Shown piece by piece: positions 8,677 to 17,178 of a stretch of 64,000 nucleotides of DNA. How positions within the stretch are numbered: the stretch's first letter is position 1; each line of letters opens with the position of its first letter. The stretch lies in assembly GCF_020178975.1 (NCBI RefSeq), contig NZ_JAHXBU010000044.1, positions 75,051 to 139,050 on the forward strand, read 5' to 3'. Source of the stretch: Cesiribacter sp. SM1 (lineage in GTDB: Bacteria; Bacteroidota; Bacteroidia; Cytophagales; Cyclobacteriaceae). The translations under genes and the position numbers were made by a program. Under the pieces are notes generated by a model. That model was not told where the DNA came from and ran no database searches. It saw only the letters and a program-made list of their open reading frames with translations.

Positions 8677-10344
8677 ATGCAGACGACAGCTGTATTAGAG
8701 CGGCCTGTTGGCAGAAGGCCTTTGTCTCTGTCTTTGAACCGGTGGGCATGGTTTGTGATAGGCGCGGGTATTTTTCTAAGGTTGTTCCATTATGTTGATA
8801 ACCGTTCCCTGTGGAATGATGAATTGTACCTGGTAACCAGTTTTGTAAAGATGAGCTTTATGGAACTGGCCACCAGCCAGCTCTATTATGAGCAAAAAGC
8901 ACCTATCGGCTTTTTGTGGCTTGTGAAAGCCTGTGTGGTGCTGTTCGGGCAAAAAGAAATGGCACTAAGGCTTATTCCGCTCATTACGGGTGTTGCCTCG
9001 CTTTTACTGTTCTTGCCAGTAACCCGTTATTTCCTTAGGCCTATGGGGGTGTTACTGGCCATGGGCCTGATGGCTTTTTCCCCGGTACTGGTGTATCATT
9101 CAGTAGAGATCAAACAGTACAGTACAGAAATGTTTGCTTCTGTGCTCTGCCTGTACCTGTATATCCGCTATCATGACCGCTTCGATGCTAAATCGCTCCT
9201 GTTGTGGGGGGTAGGGGGCGCTCTTATCCTTTGGTTTTCTTATTCGGCAATTTTCTTTCTGGCAGGCATTGCCATGGCTGTTAGCCTGCACTACCTGCTA
9301 AAGCGCGAGTGGCGGGCTATGTTCCTGTCCATCATTCCCTTTACCTTCTGGCTCTTAAGCTTTGGCCTAAGCTATTACCTGTTTATCTCCAGGCAGGCCG
9401 ATGCCGAATGGCTCATGGAGTGGTTCAGGCTGAGAGGTGGCTTTTTGCCGCTGGATGCATCTTTTACTGATGTGCTAAGCTGGATATTCCATTCCCTGTA
9501 CTCTTTTCTGGATTATCCCTTAAATGTACTCTGGAGTCACTATAAGATAGAGGCCTTACAAAGCTCGCTGCTTAGATTTATTATCAAAATGGCAGCGCCT
9601 ATGTTCCTGTTCTGGGGCCTTGGTGCTTTGCTCTTCTACAAAGAAAACAAGACACGTTTCCTGGTGCTGTTCCTTCCTTTTGCACTTACGCTGCTGGCGG
9701 CCATGATAGATAAATATCCTTTCTACGACAGGCTGCTGGTGTTTCTGGCACCTGTTCCCATCCTCATGATGGCTAAAGGATGCCAGCGTATTACCAGGTA
9801 CCTTCCTGCTAAAGTTGGCAGGTGGCGTTATCTGCTGCCGGCCATCATGCTGTTATGGCCGGTCTTTTTATCGGCTAGGCAGGTGATAGATACAGATATG
9901 TTTGCAGCTGGCAAAAAATCATACTACCGCGAAGGTATTATGTACATCAAAGAGCATATGCAGGAGGGAGATGTGGTACTTCTATACTGGAATACAGAGC
10001 ACCTGTACCAGTACTACAACGAAGTATACGGGCTTGGAATTAACGCAGTTCAATTGCCCGATGTGCGCATGAGTGCAACCGATGAATATGATTACCTTAA
10101 CAAACTGCGGAAGGCGTATGCTCCTGCAATAGGAAAGAAAAGGGTGTGGTTTGTATATGACCCCTGGGTTTCTATGCAAATCGGTGATTTTGACAGTAAG
10201 ATCACCTGGTACCGCAAAGAAAACGTAATGTGCGGAAGAATACTGCATAGCGACTTTACCTCCATTGGCAAGGAGCTGGACAGCTTCCGCAGGATTGATA
10301 TTGAGGTGCGCCTTTACGATCTGTCGGGGCAGGAAACTGAGTAG
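8677..10344 (+). CDS. GT39/ArnT-like membrane glycosyltransferase, copy 2
   Basis: 555 residues, clearly paralogous to the preceding gene along its whole length (same DNRSLWNDELYL acidic loop, QKAPIGFLWLVKA, HSVEIKQYSTEM and the same C-terminal soluble part with KRVWFVYDPW). The first loop reads NDE where copy 1 reads IDE, and both keep the acidic pair. I prefer the ATG at 8677 over a GTG at 8647 in the same frame. Bases 9190-9414 are almost identical to 7415-7639 while the flanks are far more diverged, which suggests gene conversion. Donor and acceptor sugars are unknown. The unit ends at the hairpin at 10364. Confidence 0.87.
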   Translation: MQTTAVLERPVGRRPLSLSLNRWAWFVIGAGIFLRLFHYVDNRSLWNDELYLVTSFVKMSFMELATSQLYYEQKAPIGFLWLVKACVVLFGQKEMALRLIPLITGVASLLLFLPVTRYFLRPMGVLLAMGLMAFSPVLVYHSVEIKQYSTEMFASVLCLYLYIRYHDRFDAKSLLLWGVGGALILWFSYSAIFFLAGIAMAVSLHYLLKREWRAMFLSIIPFTFWLLSFGLSYYLFISRQADAEWLMEWFRLRGGFLPLDASFTDVLSWIFHSLYSFLDYPLNVLWSHYKIEALQSSLLRFIIKMAAPMFLFWGLGALLFYKENKTRFLVLFLPFALTLLAAMIDKYPFYDRLLVFLAPVPILMMAKGCQRITRYLPAKVGRWRYLLPAIMLLWPVFLSARQVIDTDMFAAGKKSYYREGIMYIKEHMQEGDVVLLYWNTEHLYQYYNEVYGLGINAVQLPDVRMSATDEYDYLNKLRKAYAPAIGKKRVWFVYDPWVSMQIGDFDSKITWYRKENVMCGRILHSDFTSIGKELDSFRRIDIEVRLYDLSGQETE

Positions 10345-10363
10345 TGTTTATTGAATTCACAAA

Positions 10364-10404
10364 AACAGAACAGCCCCGGAGAGCATCCGGGGCTGTTCTG
10401 TTTT
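10364..10404. terminator. bidirectional rho-independent terminator
   Basis: A 16-base stem (arms 10364-10379 and 10387-10402, core CAGAACAGCCCCGG) between the convergent glycosyltransferase and cyclophilin genes, with A-rich and T-rich flanks. Confidence 0.92.
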
Positions 10405-10438
10405 AATCTTAAAATGTTGAAGTTCAGCTGACAGCAGT

Positions 10439-10885
10439 TTACTGTGCTTCTTCCTCTTGCACCACTATTCTTTCTATTGTATCTCCGGGACGGATGTCAT
10501 CTATCACATCAAGGCCTTCAACCACCTTACCAAACACGGTATGCTGGCGATCCAGGTGCTTTGTGTTCTGGCGGTTGTGACAAATAAAGAATTGCGAGCC
10601 CCCGGTGTTGCGCCCGCGGTGGGCCATAGACAGTACGCCGCGGTCGTGGTACTGGTTCTCACCATCCAGCTCGCATGGAATAGTATAACCTGGTCCGCCG
10701 GCACCAGTGCCATCGGGGCAGCCGCCCTGTACCACAAAGTTTGGAATTACCCTGTGAAACGACAGCCCATCGTAATAACCTTTCTGCGATAGGTCTACAA
10801 AGTTTTTAACAGTCTTGGGAGCATCTTTTTCAAAAAATTGCACCTTCATTACTCCCTTATTCGTATGAATCTCTGCGGTTTTCAT
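10439..10885 (-). CDS. ppiB: cyclophilin-type peptidyl-prolyl cis-trans isomerase
   Basis: 148 residues, a compact cytosolic cyclophilin without a signal peptide. The family core is complete: FHRVIPNFVVQGG (catalytic Arg in FHR, Phe and Gln of the active site), MAHRGRNTGGSQFFI and HLDRQHTVFGKVVEG. It accelerates prolyl isomerisation during protein folding. Start ATG at 10885 gives MKTAEIHTNKGVMKVQFFE. Single-gene unit. Confidence 0.95.
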   Translation of the reverse strand: MKTAEIHTNKGVMKVQFFEKDAPKTVKNFVDLSQKGYYDGLSFHRVIPNFVVQGGCPDGTGAGGPGYTIPCELDGENQYHDRGVLSMAHRGRNTGGSQFFICHNRQNTKHLDRQHTVFGKVVEGLDVIDDIRPGDTIERIVVQEEEAQ

Positions 10886-10988
10886 TTGCTGTTATGTATT
10901 GATTAATAAAAAGTTTCTGCTGCAAAGATAGGCATATCAGCTAAAGGAAATACTGCTGCAGCCGGAATTCATGTAGACGAAGGAAATC

Positions 10989-11495
10989 ATGAGTAAATAT
11001 TATTTTCTATTTGCAGCTATTATCTGCTGCACCTCCTGCTCACCGGAAGAAACCAACAGTGGGCAGGATAGTACGAGCTCTTTAGAACAGGCAGATCGCA
11101 TCAATACAGCCTCTGCGGCAGGTACTGCTGCAGGGATTAACATGGATGCGGCCAAAGCTAGCTTTGAGCGGCAGTACCCCAGTGCTACTGATGTTGAATG
11201 GAACGAAGATGCCAATGGCTACTACGAGGCCAGCTTTAAGCAGGAGGGTGAAAAATACCGGGCAGATTATACCAAAGAAGGTAACTGGATAGAAACAGAA
11301 AGCAGCCTGAAGTTTGACGAGCTGCCAAAGACAGTGCAGGATGTTATTGAAAAAGACTATGATAAAGATGAAATAACCGAAATTGAGCAGGTGGATAATG
11401 CCGAAAAGGGAAAATTCTATGACGTGGAATTTAAGCAGAAGGGCAAAAATATGGATGTGGAAATAAGGGAAAACGGTCAAATTATCAGCCAGTGA
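10989..11495 (+). CDS. PepSY-like (DUF2874-type) lipoprotein
   Basis: 168 residues. A short lipoprotein signal ends at a Cys-rich stretch (AIICCTSCSPEE), then a low-complexity linker. Two related modules follow: SFERQYPSATDVEWNEDANG...YEASF.QEGEKYRADY, then LPKTVQDVIEKDYDKDEITEIEQVDN..GKFYDVEFKQKGK. These match the repeating pattern of Bacteroidota PepSY-like (DUF2874) proteins, which are periplasmic or surface proteins of unclear function. Downstream of it on the same strand, 80 bases away, is another small gene. Confidence 0.8.
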   Translation: MSKYYFLFAAIICCTSCSPEETNSGQDSTSSLEQADRINTASAAGTAAGINMDAAKASFERQYPSATDVEWNEDANGYYEASFKQEGEKYRADYTKEGNWIETESSLKFDELPKTVQDVIEKDYDKDEITEIEQVDNAEKGKFYDVEFKQKGKNMDVEIRENGQIISQ

Positions 11496-11575
11496 TAAGG
11501 GCTGTAGATAAACCCCTGCATTTCTGCACCGTACCTATAAGTATAACATTTGTAGAACATTAAACCCCCTTACAT

Positions 11576-11989
11576 ATGGAAAATTTCGTTTTATTATATC
11601 ATTTCGAGGACGAGAAATTAGAAAAGTCTTTTGAAAAGCAAATTCATGATAACTTTCCCCGCCATAGAATAGAAGAAAATGGCGATTTCAGATATTTTGG
11701 ATTTGCTGAAAGAGCAGAACCAGCCGTAATAGACAAGCTTAATTCTGTATTAACCAAGCAGGGTACCAGCATGAAAGACTATGTTGCGCTCTACTCTGCT
11801 AATAAAGAAAATACAGATAATATTTCCCGCCACATGCTGGTAGGCCATGATAATGTGCTGGAAACGAAAGTGGAGAACCTGTCTTTTGATGCTCACCGCG
11901 GCAGTTTAACCAGGTTGCTGGATTTCGATTATGTAAAGCATATTCCTAATCCTGATCGGAAAGACCAAAAAGACCAGATAAGCGGATAA
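11576..11989 (+). CDS. small soluble protein of unknown function
   Basis: 137 residues, MENFVLLYHFEDEKLEKSFEKQI..., no signal peptide or membrane segment, mixed alpha/beta pattern, and a charged C-terminus ending PNPDRKDQKDQISG. I do not recognise the family. It has its own strong terminator, a clear ATG and codon use like its neighbours, so it is probably real. Confidence 0.7.
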   Translation: MENFVLLYHFEDEKLEKSFEKQIHDNFPRHRIEENGDFRYFGFAERAEPAVIDKLNSVLTKQGTSMKDYVALYSANKENTDNISRHMLVGHDNVLETKVENLSFDAHRGSLTRLLDFDYVKHIPNPDRKDQKDQISG

Positions 11990-11992
11990 TTT

Positions 11993-12027
11993 AAAAGCAG
12001 GTAATTGACAGTTACCTGCTTTTTTTA
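11993..12027 (+). terminator. rho-independent terminator
   Basis: AAAGCAGGTAA / TTACCTGCTTT hairpin with a seven-base loop, followed by a T tract. Confidence 0.9.
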
Positions 12028-12111
12028 TGCTTTGCTTGCCAGTGCTCTTGAAAAAACTGTTTTTATCCGTACTGGCTTAAACACTTGTGCTGTGGATGGA
12101 TTCAACCAGTG

Positions 12112-12519
12112 TTATGCGCTTTTAAGCCAGGCTTCTCCTTCGGCTCTTGTTTGAAATGTTCTCATTTCAAGTCCGGCACCGGGTATTTTGGTAACAAGAT
12201 CATCAGAAGACATTGCCGAAAAAACATCATCGGATACAATGAAGGCAAACCTCTTTAGGCCGTTGGCAATGGCATAGGGAATCCAGTTTTTTGCCAGCCA
12301 ATCATTGGCCTCGTCCCAGGAGCCTTCGCCTTTGCTGCTATCATTAAGGGAGTTGCTGAATTTCAGGTCGCCAAAAGAGTCCATTACCTGTTGTACAGCT
12401 GCAATCACTTCTTCTGCACTAACATAGCCTCTCCACTCGCTTACTACACAATTATCTTTGCTGTTGTACTGAGCAGAATAGTATACCTCACCCAGTTTGT
12501 TTTTAACTTCTAGTTTCAT
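12112..12519 (-). CDS. STAS/SEC14-like (SpoIIAA-like) domain protein
   Basis: 135 residues. The pattern (strand-rich start, then SAEEVIAAVQQVMDSF, a variable strand, EANDWLAKNWIPYAIANGLKRFAFIVSDDVFS, and the late helix RAEGEAWLKS) fits the single-domain STAS/SEC14-like proteins common in Cytophagales. A distant paralogue lies at 60296-60832 (shared W-x-x-AN-x-W and VVSDN/IVSDD motifs). Function is probably regulatory or ligand-binding, without known partners. Its start overlaps the end of the upstream GAF gene by 17 bases, so the two are translationally coupled. Confidence 0.75.
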   Translation of the reverse strand: MKLEVKNKLGEVYYSAQYNSKDNCVVSEWRGYVSAEEVIAAVQQVMDSFGDLKFSNSLNDSSKGEGSWDEANDWLAKNWIPYAIANGLKRFAFIVSDDVFSAMSSDDLVTKIPGAGLEMRTFQTRAEGEAWLKSA

Positions 12520-13609
12520 GTGGTGTTATGTTGTCCGTTTTTAAATTGTTTAATTCTTCTCTTAATTTTTGAAGTTCAGCTTTAAGGTCCTGTTCATTCT
12601 GTCTGAATTTTACCACCAGCTTTTCAGTGGCTTTTTTCTGACTTTCAATCCGTTCGTTAGCGCGCTCCTGCTCCAGTTGCCTAACGCGGTCAATTTCAGC
12701 TCTGGTTTCCTGCAGTACCTCCAGCTGGGCTCTTAGTTCCTCCTCATTTGCTAATAACTCCTTCTGTAAGCGGGCCTGGTTCTCTTGTGTGGCGTTGAGC
12801 TCTTCCAGGTTTTGGCGCATTTCTTCTTCCTGTGCACGCAGCTCCTCTGCCTGTTGCTGGGAGTCCTGCAGCAATCGCTTAGTTCTTTCGTTTACCTTAA
12901 CATTCGATAGGGTAGAAGCTATGCTTTCGCCCAGTTTTTCCAGAAATTCTACCTGGTAGGGCTTAAGCACATCAAAGCTGGCAAGCTCTATGATACCATG
13001 TACTTCACTATTGATCTTGAGGGGTACTACTACCAGGCAGGAAGGGTTTGCAGCGCCAAGGCCAGAGGTGATTTTAATGTATTCATTAGGTACATCGGTC
13101 AGGTAAATGGTTTCCTTTTCCAGGAAACACTGCCCAATGACGCCTTCGCCGGGGGCAATTTGTTTACTGATGTGTTTCTGCCTGTTGTAAGCATAGCAGG
13201 ATACCAGGTCCAGGGTAATGTGTTCGGTATCTGCACCCTCTACCAGAAAAAGCCCCCCCTGGTTGGCATTCAGGTATTTTACCAGGTTAGAAATTATCTT
13301 CTGATAGAAATCTGCTGCATTGGTGGCATCGGAACGCAGTATATCTGCAAATAAGGCCAGGCCCTTGGTAGACCAGTTCCTTTCCAGTTCCTCTTCGGCT
13401 ATCTTCTGCAGCTGCGCCTGCATTGAACGCAGCGCCTGAGAAAGACCCTCTGCAGAACCATCTTCAAAGCTGAAGCGGGCTTCCAGGTTTCCATTTTCTA
13501 TTTCCTTTATAAAAGCTGTTGCTGCCTTATTGGAACTTAACAGCTTTTCGTACTCCGACTTCAGTACTTCTAAACTTTCAGATTTTATCAGCTTATATGG
13601 AAATCTCAT
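12503..13609 (-). CDS. GAF-domain sensor with long C-terminal coiled coil
   Basis: 368 residues, cytoplasmic. An N-terminal helical region of about 80 residues leads to a GAF domain (about 85-235, with PGEGVIGQCFLEKETIYLTDVP and LVVVPLKINSEVHGIIELASF). A long Gln/Glu-rich coiled coil (about 240-365) follows, resembling the linker seen in GAF hybrid kinases (AEELRAQEEEMRQNLEELNA). No kinase, cyclase or DNA-binding output domain follows. Its likely output is the overlapping STAS/SEC14-like gene. The ligand is unknown. Confidence 0.85.
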   Translation of the reverse strand: MRFPYKLIKSESLEVLKSEYEKLLSSNKAATAFIKEIENGNLEARFSFEDGSAEGLSQALRSMQAQLQKIAEEELERNWSTKGLALFADILRSDATNAADFYQKIISNLVKYLNANQGGLFLVEGADTEHITLDLVSCYAYNRQKHISKQIAPGEGVIGQCFLEKETIYLTDVPNEYIKITSGLGAANPSCLVVVPLKINSEVHGIIELASFDVLKPYQVEFLEKLGESIASTLSNVKVNERTKRLLQDSQQQAEELRAQEEEMRQNLEELNATQENQARLQKELLANEEELRAQLEVLQETRAEIDRVRQLEQERANERIESQKKATEKLVVKFRQNEQDLKAELQKLREELNNLKTDNITPHETRS

Positions 13610-14070
13610 AAATCAGATCAATAACCTATGTGCTTGTCTAATAGCATTTTCTGCTACAAGTATGGAGGTATTATGGCTGAAATGTAAGCCTAATTATCTC
13701 CGCACATCACATGCCGTTCTGCCCAGCAATAATGTTGAAAAAGTAATAGTCAGCTAATTGCAGATTTCTGATGATGAGTAGCACTTAATGAGTGAGTCGA
13801 CTAAAAATGTAGGGCAGACTCAAAATAGTGCCAGCTGGCGCTAAGGGAAAACCACGTGAGGCTAAGGGTATTCCACTATGTTTGGAAATGTGCTAATGTG
13901 CTGGTGGTTAAATGGTTAGGGGTAGCTGTTTGCAGCGAATTGAATAAAAAAAGGAAAAATGCTGACGATCAGGCTGTATTCTTACATTTCTCAAACTTGT
14001 ATTAGTGTTAGCTAATCCTTTTTTGCTGTCTGTCAGTGCCGTACGATCAGCCGCCCGGCACATACAGCTT
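13610..14070. other. intergenic region, no gene seen
   Basis: About 460 bases. It lies upstream of the minus-strand GAF gene and downstream of the minus-strand Fsr-like gene. Reading frames here are short and show no family pattern. I see no clear terminator for the Fsr-like gene. Confidence 0.4.
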
Positions 14071-15300
14071 TTAACTTTCCTTTTTCTCAATGTTTGGTAG
14101 AAAGCCTGTTACCAGACCCAGCAGGGGTAAAAATGAGCAGAGGGTAAACACATACTGAATGCTGGTATGGTCGGCCAGGGCGCCAAGCACTGCTGATCCA
14201 ATGCCTGCCATACCAAAGGCAAAACCAAAGAACAGCCCTGAGATCATGCCTACCTTACCGGGTACCAGCTCCTGGGCATATACTAAAATCGCAGAAAAGG
14301 CAGAGGAGATAATCACACCAATACACATGCTCAGAACTCCCGTCCAGAACAGGTTGGCATAAGGGAGCAGGAGGGTGAATGGTGCTGCACCCAGAATGGA
14401 GATCCAGATTACATATTTGCGGCCAATACGATCGCCTACCGGGCCGCCAATAAAAGTACCTGCAGCAACGGCAAACAAAAACATGAACAGGTAGAGCTGC
14501 GAGCTTTGTACCGATACCCCAAACTTGTTGATCAGGTAAAAGGTAAAGTAGCTGTGCATGCTGGTCATGTAAAAATACTTGGAGAAGATAAGCACCATCA
14601 GGATAAAGAGCGAGAACGCAACTTTCTTTGGAGAAAGGATTGCCAGCTCCTGTTCGCGATTGCTGCCTGCAGGCTTTTTCTTAAGCCTGTACAGGTTGTT
14701 CCGATACCATCCGCCCAGCTTTGATAAGATGATTATGGCTAAGAGTGCGGCAAGTGAAAACCAGATGATGTGAAACTGCCCGTAAGGAACAATGATCAGC
14801 GCTGCCAGTAAAGGGCCGAGTGCGCTGCCGGCATTGCCACCCACCTGGAAGAGTGACTGCGCCATACCGTGCCTGCCGCCAGAGGCCATACGTGCCAGGC
14901 GTGAGGCTTCCGGATGAAAAACAGCAGACCCCATACCGATAAGTGCCACTGACAGCAGCACAGTTGAAAAGCTGCCCGCCTGCGATAACAGCACCAGCCC
15001 GGTAAGGGAAAAGCCCATGCCTATGGCCAGGGAGTAAGGCTTGGGGTTGCGGTCGGTATACATGCCCACCACGGGCTGCAGGAGCGAGGCCACCAGCTGA
15101 AAGGTGAAGGTTATAAGCCCTACCTGTGTAAAGCTGATGCCCAGCGAAGACTTTACCAGCGGATATATAGATGGAATGAGCGACTGCAGGGTATCATTGA
15201 GCAGGTGAGAAATGCTTAGCGCAAATAGCACAGGAAACACTGCCTTTTCGGCTACTTTGCTGCTGCTGACGGCAGGCGCTTCTTTCAAGATGATAGACAT
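14071..15300 (-). CDS. fsr: MFS exporter, fosmidomycin-resistance (Fsr) type
   Basis: 409 residues, twelve predicted membrane helices, with the Fsr family opening HLLNDTLQSLIPSIYPLVKSSLG, the SLLQPVVGMYTDRNPKPY loop and GMGSAVFHPEASRLARMASGGR. Fsr of E. coli exports fosmidomycin, and the relatives in other phyla are often of unknown substrate. It is divergent from an AraC-family gene 180 bases away, which may control it. Start ATG at 15300. Confidence 0.88.
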   Translation of the reverse strand: MSIILKEAPAVSSSKVAEKAVFPVLFALSISHLLNDTLQSLIPSIYPLVKSSLGISFTQVGLITFTFQLVASLLQPVVGMYTDRNPKPYSLAIGMGFSLTGLVLLSQAGSFSTVLLSVALIGMGSAVFHPEASRLARMASGGRHGMAQSLFQVGGNAGSALGPLLAALIIVPYGQFHIIWFSLAALLAIIILSKLGGWYRNNLYRLKKKPAGSNREQELAILSPKKVAFSLFILMVLIFSKYFYMTSMHSYFTFYLINKFGVSVQSSQLYLFMFLFAVAAGTFIGGPVGDRIGRKYVIWISILGAAPFTLLLPYANLFWTGVLSMCIGVIISSAFSAILVYAQELVPGKVGMISGLFFGFAFGMAGIGSAVLGALADHTSIQYVFTLCSFLPLLGLVTGFLPNIEKKES

Positions 15301-15480
15301 GCCTATACTACTAAACTACAAAATGCAAAGTTACAGGAAGCTGTTCTTTTCCAGGTTTGGAAATCTTGTTTTTTTTAAATCAGGACTGTAAGTGGGCACC
15401 AGCAGGCTTAATTTCATGATGCTACTATACCAAATTGAGCATTTTTTTATTAGATTGATAGAGAGAATGATATAAAGGAG

Positions 15481-16293
15481 GTGCGCTTGCTGTATCAAAA
15501 ACTTAAACCTTCTCCTGATTTTCTACCCTATGTAGATTCTTATTTTTTCTGGGAAGACAGTACCCCACGTACAACACCCTTCGAGGCAGAAAGCCCTCCA
15601 AACGGCTACACTGCATTTGTATTTAACTACGGTGATCCCTACGAAGTACATCAGCCGGGTGGTGTATATAAAACATCTCCTGCATTTTTAGCCGGACAGG
15701 CCACCAGCAGTTACAGGCTAGTACTACCCGGGAAAATTGCCATGGCTGGAATTGTATTCAAACCTGCGGCCATATGCAGCATATTTGGTTTCGGCATGAG
15801 AAATATGACGAATAGGCGGGTAGACCTGGAAAGATTGCTGGGAAAGGAAATTTTACTGATTTCGGAGCAGCTCCCCAGGGCCAGCAGCCTGGAGGACAGG
15901 CGCAGTATACTGGAGGCCTTTCTTGCCCATCAGCTAAATTCCCGAAAGGTAAAGCCAAACTATGTAGATAGGGCCACTGAACTGATGATACAGCATAAAG
16001 GTAAGGTGAATATTCAGCAGCTTGCCGGCCAGCTGAATGTGTGCACAAGGCAATTTCAGAGAAGTTTTTTACATAAGGTTGGGCTTAACCCCAAAGAGTA
16101 TGCTGTGCTGCTAAGGCTGGGCAATGTTTGTAACCTGCTGATACACCAGCAGGAGATCAACTGGCACGATGTAATTCTGGATGCCGGATATTACGACCAA
16201 GCTCATTTTATTAAAGACTTTTCGAATTTCATAGGCCGAAATCCGGCCAGCTACTACAGGTTCAATAAAGAACTGCTTTCGCAGCTTAGTTAG
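15481..16293 (+). CDS. AraC-family transcriptional regulator
   Basis: About 270 residues. The N-terminal sensor part (LKPSPDFLPYVDSYFFWE... GQATSSYRLVLPGKIAMAGIVFKP) is of the type found in many Bacteroidota AraC proteins. The C-terminal AraC DNA-binding domain has two helix-turn-helix motifs (VNIQQLAGQLNVCTRQFQRSF; WHDVILDAGYYDQAHFIKDF). A perfect AAGGAGG at 15475-15481 overlaps the GTG at 15481 but is well spaced from the TTG at 15487, so translation may begin at 15487. Likely targets are the divergent exporter gene or the following NTF2-like gene. Confidence 0.87.
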   Translation: MRLLYQKLKPSPDFLPYVDSYFFWEDSTPRTTPFEAESPPNGYTAFVFNYGDPYEVHQPGGVYKTSPAFLAGQATSSYRLVLPGKIAMAGIVFKPAAICSIFGFGMRNMTNRRVDLERLLGKEILLISEQLPRASSLEDRRSILEAFLAHQLNSRKVKPNYVDRATELMIQHKGKVNIQQLAGQLNVCTRQFQRSFLHKVGLNPKEYAVLLRLGNVCNLLIHQQEINWHDVILDAGYYDQAHFIKDFSNFIGRNPASYYRFNKELLSQLS

Positions 16294-16355
16294 CTTTTCC
16301 TGAGGTTCTTCTGCAAAAGTCTTTTTTTTACAATACTACCAGCAGTGGCAGCCTG

Positions 16356-16363
16356 TACCTTTG
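16356..16363 (+). promoter_or_regulatory. candidate Bacteroidota -7 element
   Basis: TACCTTTG fits TAnnTTTG exactly and lies 27 bases before the ATG of the NTF2-like gene. The matching -33 TTTG is not evident, so this is only a candidate. Confidence 0.4.
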
Positions 16364-16389
16364 ATCTAACATTCAAATTATTCAAACCT

Positions 16390-16824
16390 ATGGAAACAAG
16401 TATTCAACTTCAGGAGCATGCTGCCGCGCTCAACTTTTTCAGCAGGTACAATGAGCGTAAAATTGAAAAAATGCTGGAGCTTTTTTCTCCTTCAGCTGTG
16501 GCTGCATTTATCCCTTTGGGAGATGATGGCGCCGGTAAGGTAGAGGGAATCGGCAGGTATCTTTGGACTGGTCTCATCGATTCTTTTCCTGATATCAGCA
16601 ATACGATCAAAAAATCAAGAATAGATCAGCATGGAAGTCTTATTTGCGAAGTAAACATTGGTGGTACCCAGGTGAAGGATTTTGCCGGCATACCTAACAA
16701 AGGCCTTCGCTTTAACTCAGACCATATTTTTATTTTTCGCTTCAATGAGCAGGGGCTTATTGAAAGCATTTCTGTAAACTGGGACCACCAGGATCTGTGC
16801 CGCCAGTTAGGGGGAGAAGCCTGA
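16390..16824 (+). CDS. NTF2-like/SnoaL-like protein
   Basis: 144 residues with the NTF2-like fold pattern: a helix followed by FFSRYNERKIEKMLELFSPSAVAAFIPLGDD, a central SFPDISNTIKKS strand region, and the C-terminal FRFNEQGLIESISVNWDHQDLCRQLG. SnoaL-like proteins are small cone-shaped cyclases, isomerases or non-catalytic binding proteins. No active-site set is certain here. Start is the ATG at 16390. It follows the AraC gene on the same strand and could be its target. Confidence 0.8.
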   Translation: METSIQLQEHAAALNFFSRYNERKIEKMLELFSPSAVAAFIPLGDDGAGKVEGIGRYLWTGLIDSFPDISNTIKKSRIDQHGSLICEVNIGGTQVKDFAGIPNKGLRFNSDHIFIFRFNEQGLIESISVNWDHQDLCRQLGGEA

Positions 16825-16846
16825 TTATCATAATCCGATTTATAAG

Positions 16847-16881
16847 AGCAGCAGCGGTTGAGATATGCTGCTGCTTTTTTA
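16847..16881 (+). terminator. rho-independent terminator
   Basis: AGCAGCAGC / GCTGCTGCT hairpin followed by a T tract. Confidence 0.85.
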
Positions 16882-17178
16882 GTTTCAGGCAGGCACTTCC
16901 ATGCTTATGATTAAACAGTATCTGCTGGCTATAAGCAACACACTCACTGCCAACAGCGCTTAATTATGGCATTATGCCAATGACAGATATTGACATTCTG
17001 TCATTCTAATGCTGTAAAAATGTACGTGATCCTGACAAATTTTTACTTTAAAAACATGTTTTGAACGCTATAAGCCCTGATTTTTTGTTTGGTACAGGGC
17101 TTGCTTTAGGCTAAGTGTCATTTTAATCAACTTTTTAGCGATTTAACAATGGTTGAACAAAAAGAAAAGGAGGTAATT
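16882..17178. other. leader/promoter region of the small heat-shock gene
   Basis: About 300 bases with no gene. Short T-rich runs and an inverted CATTCTGTCATTC-type repetition near 16990-17007 are visible, but I cannot identify a CIRCE element or a defined promoter. The Shine-Dalgarno of the next gene is at 17168-17174. Confidence 0.35.

Noticed and set aside
7415-9414. The duplicated glycosyltransferase block as a transposon or IS
   Set aside because: Both copies are within coding genes in the same frame and have no terminal repeats or transposase.
13908-14090. Small minus-strand frame after the exporter gene
   Set aside because: Overlaps the exporter end and lacks any recognisable feature.
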